A stretch of DNA of 64,000 bases from Rosa chinensis (GCF_002994745.2 NC_037090.1:22704001-22768000); one strand, 5' to 3'; shown: positions 12,173 through 24,321, counted from the stretch's first letter. Made by a program: numbers and translations. Notes: generated by a model from the letters alone, not told the origin.

Positions 12173-14400
12173 TATCAAGTAATCAAATGCTTGTATTTAG
12201 CTAGTCAAATTCTATACAATCCATACCACTATTCATTTATTAAGTTGTATAATCAGAAATTTTCATGTTAGTGGTGGTGAGGCACCCCTCGAGGGATCAA
12301 TACCAGATATAACATCTTCAACTTAGTTAGTCGACATCCCCAGAATTTCATGTTTCTCTTTTGTTCTTTAAAAACTAATTTGTTGAAATGTGTGCTTTAT
12401 CTACTTTCTTACAGGCACTATGTAGCTTTACAGAAAACCTACCAAGCCAAGGCTGAGGCTGATTTTCTAGTATTGACCAAAGGGTTAGGACTCTTCTAAA
12501 GAGAATTAGTAGAGATCCTAGTAGCAACTCAAAGGCAACTATTATAAGTTTCTGCAAGAATGCTAGAAAACTAAAAGTAAGTGTGTGGAGTTTTATAGTG
12601 TCATTTACTTGTATTCGATCTGTTTGATTGTTGGTTTGATCTTATTTGAGCTCCTGAATTTGTTTCTTTCGTTCAAATTTTGAAGACTGTAAAGAGTTAA
12701 TTGGGACGGGGCTTGGCAATTGGATCCATATAGATTCCAAACTACTTGTATTTTCCCTTCATCTTCTGTTTTGAAATTGGTCTTTGTTGTTTGGTTTTTA
12801 AAATGTTGGACGGCCATTTTGATTGAGTTCTTGTTGTTAGATAGTTTCTTTTGATTCCTCGTGCAGTTCGCATCTATTTCGTTACTTTTTCTAGAGCTAT
12901 GAATTAAGTATATGTGATTTTGTTTTCTACTAATTATGTAGGCATTATGCTATTTGAATTTGAGTTTCTGGAATTATATATGAGAATAGGGTGAAGTTTT
13001 TGAAGAGTTTCAAAGAGGCTATGGGCTGCTGAGCTAGAGTGGAATATAGGGCAGCCCATAGCCTCTTTGAATCTGATTGTTTGGAAGCTTAAGTAGATCA
13101 GTTAGGGATTTGAGTATTTCTTCGATTTCTGATTCTTTAGAGGTTGGAGAGGATACATTGTGTCGGGATTTGCAGTTTCTGATTCTTTGATTTCTTCGAT
13201 TTTTGATTCTTTGGTGCTGTTTGAATTTGGGTTTCTGGATGCAGGTTTGAGATGGTTTTGATTTGTAGTGACTTCAGTCGAGATTTGCAGCATTTGCTGC
13301 TGTCTTCTTTGCTGTTGGTGTGTTTTGTCTTTGTCTTTTTTTTCTTGTTTTGGGTACAAAGGAAGCCTCAGGCTTGGGAAGGGGAGGGCAGGGGCTAAGC
13401 TGGCTCAAATTTGTTAGATCATGCTGAGAGATTTGTATAATCTGAAGTTTGGGTTTGGTACTATAGCTTAGGATATTTGAACAAAAGTTTTGACATGTTT
13501 GGAATATAAATAAGAAGGTAAAGATAAATTAAGTTCACTGCAACTTCTTGCTGCTCTGTTCTCTCTATTTGTAGGTAGATTTCCAAGGACCGTCTCCTTG
13601 ATGCTCTGTTTGGCTGCTCAGGTAAATACCTGTAATTAACGTTCTCTTATATTTTAGATGTCAAAAAATTTAAATACCTGCAATGGTGTTGATTACTTTC
13701 TGGTAATGTCCAACGTAAAAATAGTAGCAGCCATAATACCTGCAATGGTGTGGATTGCTGCCAAACGTCTCTGTTAATTGCTTCTTTTTCCTTCTCTCTT
13801 AAACTATCTGCAAGTAGGTAGCTAGCTGGAAAAGAAATTATAATAATTCTTAATCTTTCTTAGAATAGAAATAAGAAGGTAAAGGGAAATTAAGTTCCTT
13901 GCAACTTGTTGCTGCTTTGTTCTCTTTATTTGTAGGTAATTGATCTTTGTAATTTTTACATGTGTTGGTAAGTCGTCGATGAAATTGATGAAAACTTAGA
14001 TCAATGTGATTTTTAATATTACCTACAAATTTCTGAAATAATTGATTTGTACAATGCAGATGGGCTACATGCACTTTGGCACAGTCAAGATATATGGTTC
14101 TGAGGCTGCACTTATAAACACTTTAACAGAGACGTACATTTCAAGATGGGACTATAAAAAGAGAGGACATTTTTGTTTCCTCTAAATTATGGGGTAGTCA
14201 TCACCATGACCCTATTTCAGCTCTAAGACAAACTCTAAAGTAAGCACATATACTAGATTACTATACCTACTAGCACCAAATTCATTTCTTAATCTACTAG
14301 AATTAGATATGGAAGAATTCGATTATTTGGTTTAGGATTATTGGTCTCAATAAACCTTTTCATTGTTCCCCACATTTTTATGTAAATATTGAGTCTTTAG
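9314..14400. other. Gene-like region, not assignable (isolated exon-like pieces)
   Basis: Short frames bounded by good splice signals occur on the + strand. 10700-10785 reads VQKHIVIESKPEHFLDDVRL then NNPWPE. 11008-11100 reads ELIKTRMTTDDVDNYSEALR. 12416-12576 carries stops in its first half, then reads TLLKRISRDPSSNS. They look like real former exons, but I do not recognise the protein and could not join them into one frame. About 75 bp at 13502-13577 is repeated at 13862-13938. A TA microsatellite lies at 12130-12169. This may be a decayed gene or gene fragments carried by a transposon (see the CACTA end at 15649). Confidence 0.35.
13009..13071. repeat. Short perfect hairpin (21-bp stem, 21-nt loop)
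   Basis: Bases 13009-13029 are the exact reverse complement of 13051-13071, with a 21-nt spacer. The arms start TTCAAAGAGGC and end GCCTCTTTGAA. It is not part of any larger inverted repeat that I can see. It could be a small-RNA precursor or a tiny fold-back element. The sequence alone does not decide. Confidence 0.8.
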
Positions 14401-14480
14401 CTTCATTTTGATATTGGCTTTTGCTATTACTATGTTTGTCTCACTTTCTGCAATCAAGTTTATGTTTTTGCTGCTAAGGT

Positions 14481-14681
14481 TTGGAATTCTCAGCAGTATA
14501 TGTTATGGGTTGGCATCAAGTTTGGTATTTGAGTCCTGGCAAAGCATATTGGTATTATCTGCAGGGCTATGCATATATGCTCACGCACCCCAGAATACCT
14601 TCCATTTTCTATGACCACTTCTATGATTCAGGTGATTCCATTCATGATCAGATCGTGAAACTGGTACAGCAGTACAACTAG
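14481..14681 (+). pseudogene. Alpha-amylase C-terminal-region fragment
   Basis: The frame contains [20 protein letters not shown], then [15 protein letters not shown]. This matches the plant alpha-amylase (GH13) segment QGYAY.LTHPG.PS.FYDHF.DWG, near the end of the catalytic barrel. The catalytic residues and the N-terminal two-thirds are not nearby. The Gly of HPG and the Trp of DWG are changed (R and S). The frame ends soon after at 14681, before the usual C-terminal beta-sheet domain. It is a fragment, possibly carried by the CACTA element whose end lies 1 kb downstream. Confidence 0.7.
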
Positions 14682-14929
14682 CTAGTTCCTTTATTAACTT
14701 GTGCCTAGTAGAAGTTCTTCCTTTATTAAGCATTTGGACTTCCAGATTAGTATATATGGGTATTTTGAACTGATGCTCATGATTAGGTTTGTGTACATGA
14801 GACAATTGTGGATTAATGGAAATTGCAATGAATGATTTTGGATGTGGATTTTATGGTTTCATGAATGGGCAATTTTAATTTCCAAAATGCATGCATACCA
14901 ATTGTAACAAAGGACTACTACTATGTGTT

Positions 14930-15649
14930 ATCTCAAATTGCAAACTACAACAAAAGCACACTAATGTGTGGTTGCAGCTGCACAAAAGCAACACAAAAAC
15001 CAATTAGAAGTCTATTGTCTTTTTGGCTTTGGGACGACAGAAAATTGTAGTCAAAATGGCAAAACAATAACATAAGTTAGATGGAATTGTTGGCTGAAGC
15101 ATATAATAACAACAAATAAGTGTGGTTGGACTTGATCACAGACAATATAAAACACATACTATTAGTGGTCTTTTTTATATTCAGATCACAAATATTTGTC
15201 GTCTTAAATAACCTCAAACGACAGTAAATTGTCGTTGTAATGAGACTGACATAACAGAAAGAATATGATATCTATTGTCTAAACTATTTCCCAACATCAC
15301 ATACGTATAATTTCAAAACCTTTCACACAACACTTAAATGTCATATAAATCTACCATAGAACGACACTTAATTGTCCTCTGATGCGCTTTACGACCACAG
15401 ATTGTCGTTTAAAGTCAATTGGCACAACATTTAATTGTTGTTGTATGACAGATCACAATGTTCCCAAAATGCAAAACTCATCGGACAACACATGACTTTT
15501 ATTTTTTTATTATGTCATCTGAAAAATCAGACGACAGAACACTTCTGTCGTCTGATACCCCCAAGACACGACACCGTACTAGATGACACATTTTGGTTCG
15601 TTCAAACAACAGAACTGTTCTGTCGTCTGAAGGCCTTTTTGGCATAGTG
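14930..15649 (-). mobile_element. CACTA (En/Spm) transposon end with subterminal repeats
   Basis: The block ends at 15641-15649 in ggcatagtg, i.e. CACTATGCC read from the minus strand, the diagnostic CACTA terminus. It is preceded by many short inverted and direct copies of the motif ACGACAG / CTGTCGT (for example around 15190, 15230, 15395, 15530, 15550 and 15620), typical of subterminal transposase-binding repeats. The opposite CACTATGCC end was not found to the left, so the element is truncated or its other end lies further away. The sequence immediately after 15649 reads into LINE coding sequence, suggesting insertion into a LINE. Confidence 0.75.
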
Positions 15650-17462
15650 ATTATCCATGGCAGGGCGACTCCATCTTATAAAATCAGTTATTTTTAGCAT
15701 GTTTGTGTACACTTTTCAAGTCTATGCATGGCCGGTGTCTTTGCTTCGTCGTATTGAAGGTTGGTGCTGTAATTTTCTTTGGACAGGGTCAATTGAAAAG
15801 CGTGGGTATCCTTTGGTATCATGAAAGTCCTGTTGCTCCCCAGTTGATGAAGGTGGCTTGGGACTTAAGCAATTGGTGCTGCTTAACCAATCCTTATTGT
15901 TAAAGCGTTGTTGGGAAATTTATTCTTCTAAATCTGAAGGTTCCTCTTTTATACGGGGTCGTTTTTCTACCCGATGATCATATACTCCCTCATCTATATG
16001 GCCTGGTGTGCGTAAGTTTTGGTCTACTGTCGAAGAGAATTCCCAATGGTTGATTGGCTCAGGTGAAAAAAATTTCTTTTTGGATGGACAATTTTCTTGG
16101 AAGGCCTGTTATTGATTTCTTTGGGGATAATGTTGCGTTGTTTGTTGCTATTGACAATTTTGTGGCAGACTTTGTTGATAATGGTTCTTGAAATTTTCCT
16201 GAGCTTTTGGAATTGCATTTTCCCAGTTTGTGTGCTATGATTAGACAAGTTCCAATTGCTACTAATCCTGAGATGGAAGATAAGTTAACCTGGTCTTCTT
16301 ACTCTTCTAGGGAGCTAACGGTAAAGCAAGCTTTTCAGTTGGTACATCAACCCTCTCCTTCTTTGCCATGGAGTAAGCATATATGGTCCAAATTTATTTT
16401 TCCTTGAATGTCCCTTCTTACCTGGAAGGTGCTGTGAGGTAGAATTATTTTTGATGATTTTTTACAGAGAAGGGGAGTTTCATTGGCTTCACGTTGTGTT
16501 CTTTGTGGGGTTAACACCGAATCTATTAGCCATATTTTTCTTCAATGCTCATTTATTGTCGCAATATGGAACAACATATTTTCTTTATTTGAACTAGGTT
16601 CAGTTCCTTTATCCATTTTGGAGGCTTTTGAGAGGGGTCTAGCTAATGGACGTAGTTCTCAGCTTAAAGAATTATGGTTGATTGGCTTTACTGCAGTGTT
16701 ATGGTTTGTGTGGCATGCTAGAAATAAGAGCATATTTGATGGAAAGAATTTCTCAATTGCTGAGATTGGAAGGCTTATTTCTAGTCATATACGTGCTGCA
16801 AGTGGTTTGGCATGGGGTACCATGCATAACACCATTAATGATCTGCGTATTTTGAAAGGTTTTGGGGTGCAATGTAGGCAGCGGCGTGCTCCGGTAGTCT
16901 TGGAGGTTAATTGGCATCCTCCTATAATTGGGTGGGTCAAGATCAATACTGACGAAGCATGGAAGCATGACACAGGCAAGGGGGGTTATGGAGCAATTTT
17001 CAGGGATTATGGAGGTGGCTTTCTTGGAGCTTTTGCTTCTAATATTGATATTCCTAGCTCCGTGGCGGTAGAGGTTATGGCAGTTATTAATGTGCCTTGG
17101 AATCTTCGAGTTTGGTGGAATAATTGTTTGTTCAAAACCTCTATGATGACATTTTGGTCTTGTCACATCTTCCGTGAAGAGAATAAAGTTGCAGATGCTT
17201 TTGCAAACTATGGTTCATCTTCTTATGAAATGGTGTGGTGGGATTCACCTCCTTCATTTATCCTTTTGCACTATGAGAATAATCGTCGGGGTCTTCCTCA
17301 ATTTCGTTTTCGTTAACTAGCTAGAATTTCACTATGCTTGTTTTTTGGATTGGGAGGTTTAGGTTTTTGGTCCCCCTCCTTTGTATTCTTTTTTCTTTTA
17401 ATCTCATGGAGTGATAGAGAGGTTCCTCCTCTTCTATTTCTCTCATTACCAAAAAAAAAAAA
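15650..17462 (+). mobile_element. LINE (non-LTR retrotransposon) 3' remnant: ORF2 end, zf-RVT, RNase H, poly-A
   Basis: Translated segments, with stops and frameshifts, read MAGRLHLIKSVIFS, then VYAWPVSLLRRIE, then DEGGLGLKQLVLLNQSLLLK. These are the end of the reverse-transcriptase region of plant LINEs. At 16483-17316 an open frame of 277 codons carries a zf-RVT pattern (CVLCG, then SHIFLQCSFIVAIWN) followed by an RNase H-like region (GWVKINTDEAWKHDTGKGGY). The 3' UTR (17317-17449) ends in an A-rich tail at 17450-17462. An in-frame TGA near 15820 and further shifts show it is dead. Confidence 0.85.
16483..17316 (+). pseudogene. LINE ORF2 fragment: zf-RVT plus RNase H-like domain
   Basis: This is the longest intact part of the LINE remnant. 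The zinc-binding reverse-transcriptase domain (Cys-x2-Cys, then His and Cys of SHIFLQC) occupies about residues 5-60 and is followed by the W-x2-RN motif HARNKSIFDG at about 80-90. An RNase H type-1 region begins at GWVKINTDEAW (about residue 150). In the family the catalytic set is D, E, D, D. The first D (NTDEA) and an E (VAVEVMA) are visible, but the region between VMAVINVPWNLRVWW and HIFREENKVADAFA is shorter than usual, so a deletion has probably removed the middle catalytic Asp. Confidence 0.8.
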
Positions 17463-18029
17463 CAACAACTGGATAAAAACAAACCCTTGGCAGCTCACCC
17501 AACCCAAATTCTCCTCACCAATTCTTGTCTGCTATTCCAATTTGCAAAATTCACAAAGAAACAACCACCTGCATATCAAAAAAAAGGCATCAGAGAATAA
17601 CCAAATCAGGAATGGAATGAAAAAAAAGGCTCCATACTCACTACCCATGCCTTCGACTGAAGGATTTAGGCAAGGCCAACCGGAACCCAAGCATGCAAGC
17701 AAGAAAAAAAAAAGTAAATAAAAAAATAAAAAAAATAAAGCGAATTGAAAACCAATTACCTAGAGCAAGAAGACGCAATTAATACCTTACTTGGCCTTGA
17801 TGACCTTCTTACTTCCTCTTCTCCAACTTCCTGTTTCCCTCCGCTCTCTCTTTTTGCGGAGCAAAGAAGCAGAAGCAGACATGTGTCTCTCTCTACCTCT
17901 AGTTTTTACCCATGCTTTTTGCATTTACGTTCTTGACTCTCCTTGCTATCTTCCACCTCAATCAAACCATGGGCAATATAGAAACTTTAAAAAAGACACC
18001 AAATGAACAATATATTTGGCTTTATAGTA
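17463..18029. other. Intergenic, A-rich, no gene recognised
   Basis: Several A-runs and short frames without recognisable similarity follow the LINE poly-A tail. Nothing here can be supported as a gene. Confidence 0.4.
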
Positions 18030-18415
18030 CATATCCTTTCTCGCTCTGAAATTAAAGTGCACTTTTAGAGTTTAAGGTCATTTTTATCGCATATCCACAT
18101 CTCGACCGTTAAGTTTTTAGGTACTAATGTATAGATCATCTCTGCAAAATTTCAGTCAAATTAATGGTCGATAAGGAATTGATTACTACCTTAAACCTAG
18201 TACAGTTCAGGTTAGACAGATTTAGTTCGTCTATTGGCTTAAGCGAGTTAGATACCTTAAAGATCATCAATTTGGCTGAAATTTTGTAGAGATGATCTAT
18301 ACATTAGTACCTAAAAATCAAACAGTCGAGATGTGCATATGAGACCGAAAAGTGATCTTAAACTCTAACCTCGCACTTTAATTTCAGAGCGAGGCATCGC
18401 TCTGGATAAATTATA
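18030..18415. mobile_element. Fold-back MITE (long terminal inverted repeats)
   Basis: The left end (ctcgctctgaaattaaagtg, from about 18039) is the reverse complement of the right end (cactttaatttcagagcgag, to about 18393). The two arms of roughly 190 bp keep pairing inward, with matching 'atctcgaccgtt' and 'gtactaatgtatagatcatc' stretches in inverse order. There is no coding sequence. It is the same family as 56547-56948 and the half copy at 5173-5390. It ends in a TA run. Confidence 0.8.
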
Positions 18416-18429
18416 TATATATATATGGA

Positions 18430-18800
18430 GTGGTTCGAAAGAGGACGTCCGCACTGTTGCTAAAGTGCGGACGTCGACGTAGCAGCCTCAATCAAGCTTC
18501 GACGGCGTGGCGCCACTTGCCAGACTGAGGCCAGAGGTAGGACGGACCGGTCTGCAGTCGGGTGGAGTCGCTAGCAACGAGGTTGCAGCTCTGCCCAGAA
18601 AGTTGCAATTGCAGGTCGAGTCGCTGCCCAGAACCTGCAAGCTCGACCTCCTCCGACCTCGATCACTGCCTAGAACCTTTTAGGATGCCTCCGGCCTCCA
18701 TCAGCTAAGCCCCGAGCAGCCGACGCCGCCTGGAACGCCTCTGCTACATTGTCGTTTGCACTTTAGCGAAGTGCGAACCTCCGCTTCAGATCCTTCCTGT
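18430..18800. mobile_element. GC-rich MITE-like block
   Basis: This block is much richer in GC than its surroundings. A hairpin CGTCCGCAC..GTGCGGACG lies at 18445-18473, and a partly matching inverted version (gcactttagcgaagtgcga) lies at about 18758-18776 near the right end. No target duplication was recognised. It could be a MITE or a captured gene fragment. Confidence 0.4.
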
Positions 18801-18829
18801 ATGTGTGTGTGTGTGTACAATCCAGCTAC

Positions 18830-19218
18830 GGTGCAGACGTCCGTACCATGCGGATGGTACGGATTTCCCGTTTTCCCCCACTTTCCGATCACATTTTCAC
18901 ATCTTAACCATTAAGTTTTTAGGTCCTAATGTATAGATCACCTCTGCAAAATTTCAACCAATTTGGTTATCGTTAAGACATCCAAAAATGCAAATTACAA
19001 CAATGTACACGAACGGTTCTGGTTCCACAGATTTGGTTCGTTCATGTAAATTGCAGTTTTGGATGCCTTAATTAACGATCACCAAATTGGCTGAAATTTT
19101 GTATAGATGATCTATACATTTGGACCTAAAAACTGAACTGTTAAGATCAAAATATGTGATTGGAAAGTGGGTGAAAATCGGAAATCCGTACCGAAATTTC
19201 GGTAAGGTCGTCCGCACC
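18830..19218. mobile_element. Fold-back MITE, second subfamily
   Basis: The ends ggtgcagacgtccgtacc (18830) and, reverse-complemented, ggtgcggacgaccttacc (19218) form terminal inverted repeats. They are extended inward by pairing 'cacatcttaaccattaag', 'taggtcctaatgtatagatc' and 'aaatttcaaccaatttgg' with their partners. The core is shared with the element at 55601-55997. It is followed at once by a long CT microsatellite. Confidence 0.75.
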
Positions 19219-19225
19219 TGAGAAA

Positions 19226-19352
<127 letters not shown>

Positions 19353-19768
19353 AACTAACTAGTCCTTTTTTTCCTTCTCTATTAAACACCTCAACATCTT
19401 TTGTGACGAATATTCATGCATGGTTCCCTTCAATTGAGGAGCTAGCAAGCAGTTTCAACTTTTAGAGTGTAAGAGATAATAACATTGAACTATCTTTTTG
19501 TTGATACCAAAAAAATCAATATGCATGCCTAATAGATATTTGAGGCCCAATACAAAAATATAGATGACATTAATACACAAAACTACAAATTTGGGCTTTA
19601 ATAGCTTAAAGCCCATGCTACTAAGAACTCTCGATCTTGTAATTTACTTTGGATTTTGCCTTATTAAGTGTCATGCCACGCACGTGGACCCAAGCCACAA
19701 TCATGCTCTTAGAGCATCTGCAGTGGGGACCCAAATTTGGGTCCAAAACTAAAATTTGAGTCTAAAAG

Positions 19769-22728
19769 TGTCACGCCCCTGATTTTTAACATAAATAAAA
19801 ATCGATATATAATCTTATAATTATAGATGCGTGATCATTCAGCTATCAATACAAAATACCTGGAAAATTTTTCCCTTTAAACCAAGTACAAACTGATGCC
19901 CTGAATCCTCAAAATCAATATACACTCGCTCCACAGAGTTATATATTACACAAGCTTACGAATTAAATTGTCAACAACAAGGTAAAACGTAAATGCTCCT
20001 CAGAGCTCACTACAACGGAAGTCTTAATAACGATAAAGTCACAAAATTGGCTTCCTACCGTAAAGCTGCAAGCACGCTACCTCAGCTTCAGCCACGATTA
20101 CCCTGACCTGCAGGATTAACCCCTACACCGTTTGAATGGTGTATCGGGTTGCCACACAACAAACTCAGTAAGCTTTTGCAAGCCCGTATGAGTAACTCAA
20201 AACCACACATGCACAACTCGCCCAACGAGGAAACCCATCAACTCGTAAAAAGGGACACACCCTGTTTTCCCAAAACAGCACGTTCTTTTCCCAAAAGAAA
20301 CAAATATAAGTCACCCCATGACAAAATAATTGAAACTCTAACAATTCAATATACAATTCCCCAAAAATCATAATAAAGGTCACACCGTGACCAAATCATA
20401 TAAATTGAAACTCTAACAATTAAATATGATACACAAGTCCTCTCAGGACATTTAAAAGAAAGAATCCCCGAAACTCCCTTTTAAAACACATTCCAAAATC
20501 AACACAAGTCACCCCGTGACAAAATCATAATAATTGAAACTCTGACAATTAAATATGATACACAAGTCCTCCCAAGACATTTAAAAGAAAGAATCCCTGA
20601 AACTCCCTTTTAAAAACACCTACTCATGAGCATCAAATAGCTCCCTGCTACCCCCCATGATGTACCATGGCAACAGACTAGAGCTCTAACTGATCGTATC
20701 CACTCACTCGGCCAAAGATGTGGAGTCCCGATATATATGCCTGAGGTCACTCTCAGCAACCCCAAATCCTCGGACCTCACTGGTCGTCAGATCAAAACCT
20801 TTTGAAACGGTCACTCAGGACCCAAAAGTTACTCAACTCACACAAAAGGAGATGTCACCCCGTGACCTCCAATCATCAAACCTCCCCAGTCGTCAGATCA
20901 AAACATTAACTCAAACCAAAAGGAGAAATCACAACCTGTGACTCTCACATTCTCAGACCACCGGTCGTCGGATCAAAACGTTAAATCAAACCGAAAGGAG
21001 AAATCACAACCTGTGACTGTCAGATCTTCCGACCCCTGGTTGTTAGATCAAAACATTCAAATCACATCAAAGCAACTCACACCAAATCTTGACACTTTTC
21101 AAACAATAGAAATTCCCAATTCCTACACAATGTTTCCCGAAAAGTCAAGCCCCAAAACAATAGAATGAAACCCATCAATACCTATTGCTTTAATTCACTC
21201 ATCAACCTACAAGAATATACATATTCCACGTAAATAAATAAATAAATATATATATATATATATATATACGTGATCATTCACTCAGGAAGGCCACTAATAC
21301 TAACTATAGTTTGCAGTTAACTAAATAACTCTAAAAACAATAAGGTCAACTCATTCGTGAATGAACTTCGTGAGATTACTCACCTCGAAACTCCCGCTGC
21401 GTCTTCAATACATAACAAATCAGCCAACCCACAAAACGACCGTCCAAGAATACTTCATCAAGTACCTAATCACAATCGATTTCCACTTAGTAACAATTCA
21501 CAAACGATTTAAGTCTGAAACCTCCGTTTTGAACTAAAATCCCCAAAGTGACGCCAATCGAGGCGAAACCACATCTGAGACCACCCAATGTCTCAGGAAT
21601 ACTTCTACGATCGATATGTCCAAACCACAAGTCGATCGGACGCTCGGATCCTCACGGATCGAAGCATCAAACGGTCCGAAACTATAAAAATCACATATAT
21701 TCATACGATCTCCAAAAATTGCGTATTATATATCAAAACGCTCGTATCGACGAGTAGATGATACACAATACTAGAAACTAGCCATTCCATGGCCGGAAGG
21801 CCACCATAAAGCCGCCACAGTCGGCGGTGCAACCACCACAACCACCACAGGCCAAAACTCAAAACCACAACAATCAAGCCATCCAGAAATGTTCATCACG
21901 GAGAATAAAGCAACTTTCATACCTGGAGCTAAGTCTGGTTCAGCCTAGATCTTCCTAGATCAAGCTTGCAAGATCGGCCAATCGCAGACGTCTGATCGAG
22001 CCCCAAATTCGTTGTGCACCACCTATTTTCAAACCTTGATCTTTCACTCCACACGCAAAATCGTCCTTCAAGGCGGGCATGAGGATGATTAGGAGGAGGA
22101 GGAGATTCCAAAACTGATAAGGATCAGCCGAGAAGTCGCCGGAAAAATGGATTTCTGATCGGGTCGGTCTGCCGTCACTATTCACATCTTTGATCTCCTT
22201 CCGGGTTGCTCCACCGGTGAAACTGACACCAAGGGTCGACGGAGAAGGGCTGGGCGAATCGATCTGGACAGGGTCCGCCGGCGTTCGTTGCCAGAAAACG
22301 GCGATGGGTCCTGGTCGGGTCGGTGGGTTTCCGTCGGGTCTGGTTGCGCGGAGGAGAGAGAACGGAGAGAAAAGGGTTTCCGAAAAAGGAAATATGAAAT
22401 TATGAGATTATTTTCGGAAATTCCCTATTTATGCCAAAATGGAAACTTCTTCCAATGGCCATAACTTCTTCATACAAACTCTGATTCTCTCATTCCACAT
22501 GTCTACGAACTCGTATCGATGCGCTCTATAACTTTCATGAAGGAAGTTTTTGGAGAATCTCAACATATCAAAAGTCAACCTTGAACCCCCCTTAAAGTCA
22601 TACTTTTCAAATAATTAATTCGTCCGAAACACTTCCGCTCCGTCCACGAGCCACGAAACCGTCCAACAACCATAAATTAGATTCCGGAAATTCCTCGAAA
22701 AATAATTATGAATTTCCAGGGCATCACA
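19769..22728 (-). mobile_element. Solo LTR, 2.96 kb (Ty3/gypsy-like)
   Basis: Read on the + strand it begins TGTCACGCCC and ends GGGCATCACA, with TG..CA ends. It is flanked by a perfect 5-bp duplication AAAAG (19764-19768 and 22729-22733). No internal domains or second LTR are present. On the minus strand a GGCATAAATAGGG TATA-like box (around 22420-22435) precedes the leader, which gives the orientation. Several open frames inside have no recognised domain. A truncated relative in the same orientation begins at 42411. Confidence 0.8.
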
Positions 22729-23153
22729 AAAAGTAAAGGATCATGGCTGCAATGGATCGGAATGTTTTGGACTTGTATATGTCAGAGACCAAAATGTTAG
22801 ACCAAATTTGGTCCAGAGGAGGACTCAAAAAATTTAGACTCAAATATTATGGGTCCCACCATGTGGGATTTCTGATACATGCATGTAGGCGTACAAGTGC
22901 ACATAGGATCAGAAAAGCATAGGCCCCTCAATTTTAATCTACAAACGGCTACTTTTGTTTGGAATCAAGGGTTATGATTGAATTATATATTCAATCTAAT
23001 GGTCATAATTTAATTCAATTAATTATATAAAAAAAATTTAATTTTAATTTTTTTGAGAAACGTAAAATTTAGAACTTTACTGACAAAAAACCAAATTTTT
23101 TTTTTAATGAATTTTATGTTTAATGTTTGATGATTAACTTTTATTTATACAAA

Positions 23154-23994
23154 GAGAAATTTTAAATACACACCCCTAACTACTTAATACACATCTCTAT
23201 AATTTATTGTTTCAAATTAGATTTTATAAGTAGTTTAAATGACCAAAACAGACATTTACATATTAGAATAAGAAAAAAGAAAGTCATATTTTCCTTATAT
23301 TGTTCTATCATTGTGTATAAATGAATAGATAAACACATCAAATTTCTATACATGGCCTCCCCGTTTGAGACAAGAATAAAGTTAGGAACGATCTAATTTA
23401 ATTTTTTCTTAAATAAATTGTAATTAAATGGGGTGAGAAACCATATAATTTAGAATTTTAGATTCAATGGCATTAAGTGTTTTTAAAACAAATCGCTTTA
23501 CTCCCATTTTCTACTTAATTTCTTTTTTTTGTTCTAAAATTATGATTAGTCAACTTGTTTGTCCCCTCCAATGACAGCTTCGTAGTTCCACCACTGTAGA
23601 GAAACTACTAATATAGTTTTGGTTGAATGTTCAACTCAAAATTTTATACTTGACCAATATGGTGTTTGGTGGATGAGAACTCAAATGATACAGAACCTAT
23701 TTCTAGGCATCTATTTGAAGGAAACAATAAATCTTTATATACTTTCGAATAACTAATACAAGTAATCAATATGGTTATTTAAAAAACGACAATATACTAA
23801 TATATACTAATCATATTAAATAGTGATCTTAATATAGTCAAATAATAGAATATTTCATGGTTTTTAAGATCAAGGATATTTTAGGTACTTTGAGTTGTGT
23901 ATTTAGTAAAATATTAGAATGGGAAATTAAATGAGTGGTGTATTGAGTAGGGAGTGTGTATTAAGTAGTTAGGGGTGTGTATTTAAAACTTCTC
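23154..23994. mobile_element. Mutator-type MITE, 841 bp
   Basis: The ends gagaaattttaaatacacac and (reverse complement of the right end) gagaagttttaaatacacac form long inverted repeats extending over 'ccctaactacttaatacaca'. They are flanked by a 9-bp duplication with one mismatch, TTATACAAA (23145-23153) and TTATAAAAA (23995-24003), as expected for Mutator-like elements. There is no coding sequence. It is nested in the Harbinger-type element. Confidence 0.8.
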
Positions 23995-24321
23995 TTATAA
24001 AAATTTGTGTGGCATTTTTTTTTGTCTTAATTTAAGATATGTACACACACACACACACACACACACATATTAAAACAAACATAAAATAGAAGACTCAAAT
24101 ATGAATCTGTTCCACAGTGGAAAGATTTGTGTTTTGGACCCAAATTTGAGTCTAAAAATATGAGTCCAAAATATGGGTCAAAAAATAAGTCCTGCACCAC
24201 TGCAACACCCAATAAAAGTAAGTAATTTTGTACACTATTCAGATGGACTCAAATCACTATTCCAGCTTATTTGGACCCAAATTTGAGTCTAAAAAATAAG
24301 TCCTCACTGTTGATGCTCTTA

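Larger units (their letters stand above)
19712..24318. mobile_element. PIF/Harbinger-type element, interrupted by two later insertions
   Basis: The left end gagcatctgcagtggggac (19712) and the right end gtcctcactgttgatgctc (to 24318) are inverted repeats with few mismatches. Both are flanked by TTA (19709-19711 and 24319-24321), the classic Harbinger target duplication. The interior near both ends repeats the motif 'gacccaaatttgagtctaaaa'. Removing the solo LTR (19769-22728) and the Mutator-type MITE (23154-23994), each with its target duplication, leaves about 790 bp with no coding capacity. It is therefore a non-autonomous element that served as a landing site. Confidence 0.65.

Noticed and set aside
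13009..13071. Rho-independent terminator
   Set aside because: This is a plant nuclear sequence, and no T-run follows the stem.
16753..17166. 137-codon minus-strand frame
   Set aside because: It is antisense shadow of the LINE RNase H coding region on the + strand.
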